From: JACQAI01 sp035507915 | Lineage (GTDB): Bacteria > Pseudomonadota > Alphaproteobacteria > Elsterales > Elsteraceae | Direction: 5' to 3' | Assembly: GCA_035507915.1 (NCBI GenBank) | Contig: DATJNS010000354.1 | Span: 1-12,370, forward strand | DNA: 12,370 nucleotides | Shown: positions 6,666-12,370 of the stretch, one piece after another | How the letters are laid out: each line of letters starts with the position of its first letter | Numbering within the stretch: the first letter of the stretch is position 1 | Notes under the pieces: generated by a model | What the model was told of the DNA's origin: nothing | Database searches by the model: none | What the model saw: only the letters and a program-made list of their open reading frames with translations | Translations under genes and position numbers: made by a program

Positions 6666-9467
6666 TCAGCAGCCCGTCCCGGTTTTACAGGCGGCGAACG
6701 TGCCGCCGGCGCCGTAGAATTTGCTGTTGATCGTGCCGGAAAGCGCGAAGCTGCCGCCCACGCCCGCGGTCGGGTCTCCCGTCTTGATATTCTTGTAGAA
6801 CGAGCCGGCCAACGGTCCAGAAACACCACCGCCAGCGACACTGCCCGTGAAGTTGACCTGGTTGCTCAAACCGCCCGGAGCCGAGACCGTTCCGGTCAGG
6901 TTGAGGCCGGCCGCACCCGGCGCGCCGCCGCGGTCGAAGTTGGAGATCGTCGCGGTGCCGCTGGCGGATCCAAAGTTCCAGACTTGCTGGTAGTTGCCCG
7001 CCGCGATGTACCGGCCGACCTGGCCCGAATTAACGCTGGCGCCGGCCGGACCGTACGTGACCGTGGCGATCGCGTGACCGTTGAACGTGGCCATGCCGGT
7101 CTGCGGGATTTCCGACGCATTCGGCAGATTGCCGACCACCCAGGTCCCGAGGAAGCGCTCGAACTGGCCGCCGCCGCCGTTCTGCACTTCGCCGATCCAC
7201 CAGCCCCACTGCATGAACGAGCAGGTGCACGCCGTGACCCCCTGACCCGCGAAGGTCTGGAAATCGATCGGCACGGTGCTCGAGCTGACCAGGAACAGAC
7301 GGTTGAACGACACCGTGCTGCCGTTGGCCGTGCTGGTCGGGCTGACGCCGTCGCCGGCGAGCGTGTCGCGCGCGGCGAAGAGCTGGTCGGTGATGAACGC
7401 CGAGCGACCGCCGTTGAACCCGCCGGTGCTGCCGAACTGCATCGAGTACTGGTTCGCGTTCATGCTCTGGATGTCGGAGAAATTGAAGGTCGCGGCGAGC
7501 CGGTTGGTGCTGGCGTCGGTCGAGATCGTGACGCTCGGTCCGACGTTTTGCATGCTCTCGTTGTAGTAGGAGTTGCCGCCGAATCCGGACACCTGGATGT
7601 TGCTGCCGGACACCCGGTTCTCGATGCCGCCGCCGGTGTAGCCCTGCAGCGTCTGGGTCGTTTGCGTGCCGATGGCCGCGGGCGCCGCGGTCTGGATCGC
7701 GGTCGTCGCGTTGAACTCACCGTTGCCATTCTGCTGGCTGCCGAGCGTGTCGAACGGCGTCTGGATCTGCTCGGACGTCTGGCGCACCGTCGGGTTGCCG
7801 GGCGACGGGGTCAGAATGTCGGGCACGATGACCATGTAGTTGGCGGTCGGCCCGTAGATCGCGCTGTTCAGGCCTGCCGGCGTCGCGATCGATGCCGACG
7901 CCTCGCCGCCGCCGACGCGGACCGAGATGCAGGTCGCGCAGGGCAGCGCGTAGCCGACCACGCCCATGCCCAAGGACACCCCGGCACCCTGCTCCTGGTA
8001 GAAGCCACCGGTCACGCCAAACAGGCCCGACTGCTGGCTGAGCCCGGTTCCCGAGATGATCAGGCTTGCCTGCATGGCGACCGACCGCTGATCGCTCGAC
8101 GCCGCCAAGGTGGGATTGGTGACCGGCGAGAAGCGCGTCAGCAGCGGGGAGACCACCGTGCCGGCGCCGCCGACGTTGGTCAGCAGGTTGGGGTTGCCGC
8201 CGTTGTTCAGATTGCTGACGAACGGGATGTTGTTGAGGGCCGGCACCAGGGCGTAGACCCCCACGCCCGAGGTCGGCAGGCTCGCCGTCGGCACGCCGCC
8301 GAAGCCGACGAATTGGCACGGTTTCGCCCCGCTACCGCCGCAGCCGCTGCCGTTGTTGGGGACGTACGTCCCAAATATTTCGTCGAACTGTCGATCTGCC
8401 CCCGCGAGCTCGATGCCGCTCGCGACCCCGTTCGGAAAGGTCGCCGTGAAGGCTCCGGTCGTGAACGGCAGCGTCGCGTATTGGACGCCGCTGCCGTTCG
8501 GCACGCCGAACGTGACGGTGTTGCCGTTGAGCACGAACACATCGTTGAAGCTGTTGTTCGGATTGAACTGGACGGCGAGCGTGTTGGCGTTGAACGAGCC
8601 CGGGACCTCGAGGTCTTCGGCGTAGAAGTGGCCATACAGATTGGTCGGGCCGCTCGCGGCCTGATTCCCTGCCTGGGTGACGATGTTGTTGATGGTGTTC
8701 TGGGTGTTCGGATTGAGCGGGGTCTGGAACAGCAGCCCCTCGAGGCTCTGCGGCGACTGGTCGGAGCCCGTGGCCTCCGCCACACCGGAATTCGCCAACG
8801 CCGTCTCGAGCTGCTGCGTACCGCTCGACCCACCCGAGCGCTTGCCCTGGAAGTGACCCAACGCGTCGCGCGCCTCCTTAACCGTGAGGCGCGCCGGCGC
8901 CGACGGTCCTTGCCCCGGCAACACGGTGATCTGATAGCCGGGACGCGTCGCCACCACGGTCTGACCGTTGGCGGTCACCCGCAGGCTGCTGCCGAACAGG
9001 AACGCCGCGACGAACGGCTTGCCGGGCTGCGAGTCGATGACGCCGATGCCGCCGCGGATACCGGCGGTGCCGGTCGGCGTCGTGATCGTCACCTCGTCGG
9101 ACTTCGAGATCGCGCCACCGACCAGCCGGAACACGCCTTGCGCGGCGCTGAGCGAAAGCTTCCCGGTCTTGGTCTTGGGGTCGTAGACGTACTGGTCGAT
9201 CGTCAGCTTGGCGTCGGGCCCGACGCTGATCGACGAGCCGTCGACGAACAGGAGCTGGAGCTGACCGTTGGCGCCGGTCGTGATCTTCTCGTCGGCGAAG
9301 TTCTCGGTGCCCACCATCAGGACGCGCTCGGGCGCGCTGGGCGGCTGACCGACCGCATCCGGATTGACCGCCGCCGTCACGCCGACCTTGACGTCCGCCT
9401 GCGCGGCTGCACCCGCGAGCAACGCGACGAGCGCGACGGCCGAAGCGAAATGGATTGGCGAGCGCAT
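6666..9467 (-). CDS. Exported FecR-domain protein with C-terminal TbpB-like barrel, probable Slam/T11SS cargo
   Basis: The protein has 933 residues. Residues 1-24 are a Sec signal peptide with AQA before DVKVG. No lipobox Cys is present, so it is not predicted to be a lipoprotein. Residues about 50-185 are FecR-like (GSSISVGPDAKLTIDQYVYD, then GTAGIRGG). A long Gly/Asn/Ser/Thr-rich body follows. Residues about 791-933 show the alternating Gly-rich strands of a TbpB-type 8-strand barrel (ATFNGHAIATV, FTGSVAGGG, GSFALSG, KFYGAGGTF), the cargo mark recognised by Slam translocators. Mature cysteines occur only as four close pairs (376/384, 510/513, 747/749, 927/933), suggesting disulfides. ATG at 9467 is chosen because GGAGG lies 6 nt upstream and a clean signal peptide follows; a start 28 codons earlier would spoil both. 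The Slam-like gene is immediately upstream. The signal peptide and missing sigma-factor partner argue against an anti-sigma regulator. The ligand is unknown; adhesion or binding at the cell surface is inferred. Confidence 0.85.
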   Translation of the reverse strand: MRSPIHFASAVALVALLAGAAAQADVKVGVTAAVNPDAVGQPPSAPERVLMVGTENFADEKITTGANGQLQLLFVDGSSISVGPDAKLTIDQYVYDPKTKTGKLSLSAAQGVFRLVGGAISKSDEVTITTPTGTAGIRGGIGVIDSQPGKPFVAAFLFGSSLRVTANGQTVVATRPGYQITVLPGQGPSAPARLTVKEARDALGHFQGKRSGGSSGTQQLETALANSGVAEATGSDQSPQSLEGLLFQTPLNPNTQNTINNIVTQAGNQAASGPTNLYGHFYAEDLEVPGSFNANTLAVQFNPNNSFNDVFVLNGNTVTFGVPNGSGVQYATLPFTTGAFTATFPNGVASGIELAGADRQFDEIFGTYVPNNGSGCGGSGAKPCQFVGFGGVPTASLPTSGVGVYALVPALNNIPFVSNLNNGGNPNLLTNVGGAGTVVSPLLTRFSPVTNPTLAASSDQRSVAMQASLIISGTGLSQQSGLFGVTGGFYQEQGAGVSLGMGVVGYALPCATCISVRVGGGEASASIATPAGLNSAIYGPTANYMVIVPDILTPSPGNPTVRQTSEQIQTPFDTLGSQQNGNGEFNATTAIQTAAPAAIGTQTTQTLQGYTGGGIENRVSGSNIQVSGFGGNSYYNESMQNVGPSVTISTDASTNRLAATFNFSDIQSMNANQYSMQFGSTGGFNGGRSAFITDQLFAARDTLAGDGVSPTSTANGSTVSFNRLFLVSSSTVPIDFQTFAGQGVTACTCSFMQWGWWIGEVQNGGGGQFERFLGTWVVGNLPNASEIPQTGMATFNGHAIATVTYGPAGASVNSGQVGRYIAAGNYQQVWNFGSASGTATISNFDRGGAPGAAGLNLTGTVSAPGGLSNQVNFTGSVAGGGVSGPLAGSFYKNIKTGDPTAGVGGSFALSGTINSKFYGAGGTFAACKTGTGC

Positions 9468-9472
9468 CACGT

Positions 9473-9478
9473 GCCTCC
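9473..9478 (-). promoter_or_regulatory. Shine-Dalgarno site fixing the FecR-like protein start
   Basis: The minus strand reads GGAGGC, with 6 nt between GGAGG and the ATG at 9467. It is one of the best ribosome sites in the window and decides for this start over the in-frame ATG 84 bp upstream, which would lie upstream of the promoter candidate. Confidence 0.8.
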
Positions 9479-9498
9479 GATGGGTGAGCCGATACGAG

Positions 9499-9527
9499 AT
9501 TATCGCCAATCTATTGACGAATCCCAA
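9499..9527 (-). promoter_or_regulatory. Sigma-70-type promoter of the FecR-like gene
   Basis: On the minus strand TTGGGA (9522-9527, 4/6) and GATAAT (9499-9504, 5/6) are separated by exactly 17 bp. The ATG lies 31 bp past the -10 box, giving a short leader with GGAGG. The surrounding 60 bp are AT-rich compared with the flanking genes. It would let the cargo be expressed apart from the upstream Slam-like gene. Confidence 0.6.
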
Positions 9528-9562
9528 ACACGATCGACTAAACTTTTCCAAACATTGGCGAT
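9502..9562. repeat. Inverted repeat ATCGCCAAT / ATTGGCGAT around the FecR-like gene promoter
   Basis: Two perfect 9-bp inverted half-sites lie at 9502-9510 and 9554-9562, with 43 bp between and centres 52 bp apart (about five helical turns). The first overlaps the -10 box and the second lies 26 bp upstream of the -35 box. This placement suits a repressor binding both arms, with looping, but no regulator is identified and chance is not excluded. Confidence 0.5.
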
Positions 9563-9637
9563 TCCGGGATTTGACCCTCTAAAGTTTTTCGGACATTTGC
9601 GTCGCCCGCGTTACAGGCGCCGCGCGCATCGGGCCGG

Positions 9638-11023
9638 CTAGAACCGCCAGGACGCACCGACCGATCCGTAGGTGTCGTTGAACTTGTAGTTCGTGATCGA
9701 CGATTCGCGCTGCGTGTAGCCGAACGTCGTGATGAAGTTCCAGGAGTCGGTGATGGGCACGGTCGACACCAGCGCGAAGCGCCAGTCGCGGTCGAAGCGT
9801 GTATCGAACGGATCCACCGACGGATCCGGCTGGCGGTAGATGTAGTAGGCGCGCGTCACCGTCAGGGTCATGTTCCACGGCGACTGCGTGCTCCAGTACC
9901 GCGGCCCGGCGAACGAGTAGCTGCCGCCCAGGGTCCAGTCGTAATAGTGGTAGGCCTGGTCCGAGGGCGCGAACGTGTCGCCTTGGGCGTCCGTGTTCTG
10001 ATAGGTGCCGCCGGCGAGCATGGCGATCTGATCGGTGATCGCCTGGGTCAGCTGGACGTGGCCGAGCATCTCGCGGCCGGTCTGGTTCGCCGAGATCGGG
10101 ATGAGCCCCGTGTCCTTGTAGTGCTTGTCGCGGACCTCGAAGTTGAACTGGGCCACGGTCCCTTGCTGGATCTGGGACAGGACCTCGAAGCCGGCGCCGG
10201 GCGCGCGGTAATAGTCGTCGTCGTGCAGGTCGATGTAGTCGTAGAGCGCGTAAGGCTTCACGCTCAGCGCGCCGCCCTCCCACAGCCAGCTGCTCGGGAT
10301 CGGGAAGCGCGGACCCGCGGTCATCTCGAAGAACGTAATGTTGAAGGCCTGCAGCGCGCTCTGGCGCGCGCCGTAGAACGAGCCGGTGACCTCGATCGTG
10401 TCCTGATTCTGGTCCTGCAGGTCGTAGATGTACTTGGCGTTCGCCGCGCCGAAGATGTTGGCGTCGACCCGCTTGGTGAACAGGCTGCTCAAGGTCGACG
10501 GCAGACCCACCGCCATGACGTTGGTGCCCGACGGCGACGCGTTGGCGTTCGACTGGACGCGCAGGCCGCCGTAGACCGAGCCGAAGAAGCGATGCACCGA
10601 CGATTGGCGGTCGATCTCGTCGAGGAAGCTCTGCGCGCGCTCGCGGACCGCCGCGGGCGGGTTCGCCTGCAGGGCCTCTTGCAGATAGGCGCGCGCGGTC
10701 TCGTAGGAGCCGAGCCGGAAGTACAGCACGCCGAGCTCGAGCTTGACCCGCGGCAGATCGGGATTGATGAACAGCATGCGCTCGAGCGCGCTGATCGCGC
10801 CCTCGAGGTCGCCCTTCTTGGCGGCGAGCTCGGCGAAGGCGAAGGTCTTATCCAGGTTCTGGGGCTCCGCCATCATGGCGGCGAAGGCGTCGTCGTAGGC
10901 CTTTTGCAGCTCGGCGTCGTTGCTGACCTCGGCGGCGGTCTGCGCCCAGCCCGGCGTCGCCGCCACCACGGCGCCGCCCAGCGCCAGCACCAAGCCCCAG
11001 AGGACCAGTCGCGTCGTGCCCAA
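9638..11023 (-). CDS. Slam-like outer-membrane translocator (surface lipoprotein assembly modifier, TPR plus barrel)
   Basis: This 461-residue protein matches the Slam (DUF560) plan for type XI secretion, which moves small-barrel cargo across the outer membrane. Residues 1-28 are a signal peptide with a hydrophobic core (LVLWGLVLALGGAVVAA) ending near GWAQ. Residues about 55-135 are TPR-type helices (FAFAELAAKKGDLEGAISALERML, split here as 61-75 and 76-84, and YFRLGSYETARAYLQEAL at 101-118). From about 145 to the end the chain alternates aromatic beta-strands and turns (FFGSVYGGLRVQSNANASP near 146-164) and finishes in SVGASWRF, with the terminal Phe typical of barrels inserted by BAM. The start codon is TTG, preceded by AGGGG 2 nt upstream; an in-frame TAG lies six codons further upstream and no ATG is available. 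The next gene on the same strand encodes a protein with a cargo-type barrel. A generic TPR porin is the alternative. Confidence 0.85.
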   Translation of the reverse strand: MGTTRLVLWGLVLALGGAVVAATPGWAQTAAEVSNDAELQKAYDDAFAAMMAEPQNLDKTFAFAELAAKKGDLEGAISALERMLFINPDLPRVKLELGVLYFRLGSYETARAYLQEALQANPPAAVRERAQSFLDEIDRQSSVHRFFGSVYGGLRVQSNANASPSGTNVMAVGLPSTLSSLFTKRVDANIFGAANAKYIYDLQDQNQDTIEVTGSFYGARQSALQAFNITFFEMTAGPRFPIPSSWLWEGGALSVKPYALYDYIDLHDDDYYRAPGAGFEVLSQIQQGTVAQFNFEVRDKHYKDTGLIPISANQTGREMLGHVQLTQAITDQIAMLAGGTYQNTDAQGDTFAPSDQAYHYYDWTLGGSYSFAGPRYWSTQSPWNMTLTVTRAYYIYRQPDPSVDPFDTRFDRDWRFALVSTVPITDSWNFITTFGYTQRESSITNYKFNDTYGSVGASWRF

Positions 11024-11064
11024 AGCCCCTACCCCGCGCTACTTGACTACCCGCATTTTCCCGC

Positions 11065-11094
11065 AAACTAGCTAAAGAGCGAGGGGTTCGTCAA
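11065..11094 (-). promoter_or_regulatory. Weak promoter candidate for the Slam-like gene
   Basis: The minus strand carries TTGACG (11089-11094, 5/6 of the -35 consensus) and TAGTTT (11065-11070, 3/6), 18 bp apart. It lies 42 bp upstream of the TTG start. The -35 box is good but the -10 box is poor. Confidence 0.35.
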
Positions 11095-11132
11095 TTTGAT
11101 GATCAGCAAGCCGCCAATAAATTCGCCGACGT

Positions 11133-11170
11133 TGTCAGATTGGTGACAGGTGAGAACGCCTCGCACCTGT
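11133..11170. repeat. Overlapping palindromes upstream of the Slam-like gene
   Basis: Two inverted repeats share bases 11146-11148: TGTCA-N6-TGACA (11133-11148) and the stronger ACAGGTG-N11-CACCTGT (11146-11170, both arms perfect). They lie about 40-75 bp upstream of the putative -35 box of the Slam-like gene and some 235 bp before dgdA. A dimeric regulator site or two mutually exclusive hairpins are possible; no regulator gene is in view. Confidence 0.5.
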
Positions 11171-11385
11171 ATACACCCAAGGACCTATGCCTATCGTGCC
11201 AGGTTAATACTTTTAATGATCGACCATGGGTCTTTAAAGCCCGAGCCGGGGATTGGGTCGATTCGGTCCCGGCGGCGACCCGCCGAGCCGTAGCCCTGCC
11301 GACCGACCGCGCCGAAGCGGTACGTCCGCGCCGAGGCGCGCTAGACTGGCCGTCAGCGGAGCCACGGGCCGCCCCCGGGCTCGGA

Positions 11386-11399
11386 TCCCTCCGAGGGAG
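11386..11399 (+). promoter_or_regulatory. dgdA ribosome site, partly buried in a small hairpin
   Basis: AGGGAG (11394-11399) stands 6 nt before the ATG at 11406 and fixes that start. It is the 3' arm of TCCCTCCGAGGGA (11386-11398), which can pair as a 5-bp stem with a 3-nt loop and hide most of the site. So short a stem would only weakly limit translation. Confidence 0.55.
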
Positions 11400-11405
11400 A
11401 GCGCG

Positions 11406-12370
11406 ATGGATCAGGCCGCCACCCCGACCGACGCCGCCTTCTGGACGCGCGCGCGCCGGCACCTTCTGGGCTACGGCGGCACGTTCGTGCCGTTCGTGCC
11501 GGTGCGTGCCGAGGGCGCTTTCCTCTATGACGCCGGCGGGCGGCGCATGCTCGACTTCACCTCCGGCCAGATGAGCGCGATCCTGGGTCACGCCCATCCC
11601 GAGATCGTCGCGACCGTGCGCGATGCCGTCGGGCGGCTCGATCACCTGTTTTCCTCGATGCTGTCGGCGCCGGTGGTCGATCTCGCCGAAGCGCTGGCGC
11701 GGCTGGTGCCCGACCTGCCGCGCGTCATGCTCTTGTCGACCGGCGGCGAGGCCAACGAGGCGGCGATCCGGCTCGCCAAGCTGGTCACCGGCAAGTGGGA
11801 GATCGTCGGCTTCGCCCAGTCGTGGCACGGCATGACGGGCGGCGCCGCGGCGGCGACCTACAAGGCCGGGCGGCGCGGCATCGGGCCCATGATGCCGGGC
11901 TCGTTCGCCATCCCGGCGCCGAATTTCTACCGGCCGCGCTTCCCGGGCGTGAGCTGGCGCCAGGAGCTCGACGACGCGTTCGACCTGGTGGACCGCCAGT
12001 GCACCGGCAACCTCGCGGCCTTCATCGCCGAGCCGATCCTGAGCAGCGGCGGCGTGCTCGAGCTGCCGCCCGGCTATCTGGCGGCGCTCCAGGCGCATTG
12101 CCACGCGCGCGGCATGCTCCTGATCCTCGACGAGGCGCAGACCGGCGTCGGCCGCACCGGCCTGATGTTCGCGTTCGAGCGCGACGGCGTCGTGCCCGAC
12201 ATCCTGACCTTGTCGAAGACGCTCGGCGCGGGGCTGCCGCTGTCCGCCGTGATGACCGGCGACGCGATCGCCGCCGAGGCCGACACGCGGGAGTTCCTGT
12301 TCTACACGACCCACGTCAACGATCCGCTGCCCGCCGCGGTCGGCCTCAAGGTGGTGGAGATCGTCGTGCG
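11406..12370 (+). CDS. dgdA: 2,2-dialkylglycine decarboxylase (class III aminotransferase), 3' partial
   Basis: The frame is open from ATG 11406 to the window end (321 codons). The family enzyme decarboxylates 2,2-dialkylglycines such as 2-aminoisobutyrate to a ketone and CO2, then transaminates pyruvate to alanine, using PLP. The sequence follows the Burkholderia cepacia DgdA as I remember it almost throughout: FTSGQMSAILGHAHPEIV (51-68, Gln55), STGGEANEAAIRLAKLVTGK (111-130), SWHGMTGGAA (139-148, Trp140 over the PLP ring), FIAEPILSSGG (206-216), LDEAQTGVGRTG (241-252, Asp242 and Gln245), and the PLP lysine Lys271 in LSKTLGAGLPL. It starts with AFWTRARRHLLGYGGTF, also as in DgdA. The last quarter, with the substrate carboxylate arginine, is outside the window. 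The divergent neighbour is a secretion gene, not the LysR-type dgdR seen in Burkholderia. Another class III aminotransferase is possible but less likely given the unbroken match of active-site segments. Confidence 0.88.
   Translation, partial: MDQAATPTDAAFWTRARRHLLGYGGTFVPFVPVRAEGAFLYDAGGRRMLDFTSGQMSAILGHAHPEIVATVRDAVGRLDHLFSSMLSAPVVDLAEALARLVPDLPRVMLLSTGGEANEAAIRLAKLVTGKWEIVGFAQSWHGMTGGAAAATYKAGRRGIGPMMPGSFAIPAPNFYRPRFPGVSWRQELDDAFDLVDRQCTGNLAAFIAEPILSSGGVLELPPGYLAALQAHCHARGMLLILDEAQTGVGRTGLMFAFERDGVVPDILTLSKTLGAGLPLSAVMTGDAIAAEADTREFLFYTTHVNDPLPAAVGLKVVEIVV

Larger units (their letters stand above)
11024..11405. other. Divergent intergenic region between Slam-like gene and dgdA
   Basis: These 382 bp separate two divergent genes. 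Roughly 11045-11245 is distinctly AT-richer than the genes on either side, as expected of promoter DNA, and holds the palindromes at 11133-11170 and a weak promoter for the Slam-like gene. From about 11250 to the dgdA start the DNA is GC-rich; TAGACT at 11342-11347 could be a -10 box for dgdA (4/6) but no good -35 box stands 16-18 bp before it. No gene or RNA is recognised here. A 144-codon plus frame from 11140 runs out of frame into dgdA and has no sensible protein. Confidence 0.6.

Noticed and set aside
5059..6717. 552-codon plus-strand frame across the P450
   Set aside because: Antisense shadow of a P450 with every family motif; no recognisable domain of its own.
6666..9467. FecR-type anti-sigma regulator of iron uptake
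   Set aside because: There is an N-terminal signal peptide, no cytoplasmic N-terminal region, no central membrane helix, no sigma factor gene beside it, and a very long exported body.
9468..9551. 28-residue N-terminal extension of the FecR-like protein
   Set aside because: It would bury the signal peptide, ignore the GGAGG site and contain the promoter candidate.
6984..9641. 885-codon plus-strand open frame across the FecR-like gene
   Set aside because: It is antisense to a protein with a signal peptide, recognisable domains and good ribosome site; its translation is Arg/Ala/Asp/Gly/Leu-rich without motifs, as expected from GC-rich antisense.
11187..11206. Sigma-54 promoter on the minus strand (CTGGCACG followed by GC)
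   Set aside because: The GG and GC elements are 10 bp apart instead of the required 12.
11140..11574. 144-codon plus-strand gene in the divergent region
   Set aside because: It has no ribosome site, overlaps dgdA in another frame for 169 bp and turns Arg/Pro/Ser-rich there.
11103..12314. 403-codon minus-strand frame opposite dgdA
   Set aside because: Antisense to the clearly conserved dgdA frame; low-complexity Arg/Ala/Gly/Glu/His content and no motif.

Overview
The window is GC-rich and gene-dense, with strong third-position GC bias. It looks like a chromosome segment of an alphaproteobacterium (Rhodospirillales or Hyphomicrobiales type). That placement is an inference from base composition and gene families; the window holds no rRNA or other marker gene. 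I see no tRNA, rRNA, CRISPR array, insertion sequence or phage gene.

Left part (1-6468): a probable biosynthetic cluster. On the plus strand is the 3' end of a large modular type I polyketide synthase (end of ER, KR, ACP, no thioesterase). It overlaps by ATGA with a PLP-dependent alpha-oxoamine synthase, the enzyme class that condenses an acyl thioester with an amino acid. Converging on it, with only 4 bp between stop codons, is a minus-strand operon of a cytochrome P450, an LpxL/HtrB-like acyltransferase and a GT4-type glycosyltransferase. Together these genes could make a polyketide chain, release it as an alpha-amino ketone (a sphingoid-base-like product) and then oxidise, acylate and glycosylate it. 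The final product is an inference; the enzyme classes are clear from motifs.

Middle part (6666-11023): a likely type XI secretion (Slam) pair on the minus strand. The first gene encodes a signal peptide, TPR repeats and an outer-membrane barrel of the Slam/DUF560 type. The second encodes a 933-residue exported protein with an N-terminal FecR-like domain, a long Gly/Asn/Ser-rich body and a C-terminal TbpB-like small beta-barrel, the hallmark of Slam cargo. The cargo has an ordinary signal peptidase I signal rather than a lipobox. It has a recognisable promoter of its own, flanked by a 9-bp inverted repeat.

Right part (11024-12370): a 382-bp divergent intergenic region that is AT-richer than its surroundings and holds overlapping palindromes. 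It is followed by the 5' two thirds of a plus-strand class III aminotransferase that I recognise as 2,2-dialkylglycine decarboxylase (dgdA). It is cut by the window end and probably belongs to an unrelated catabolic function.
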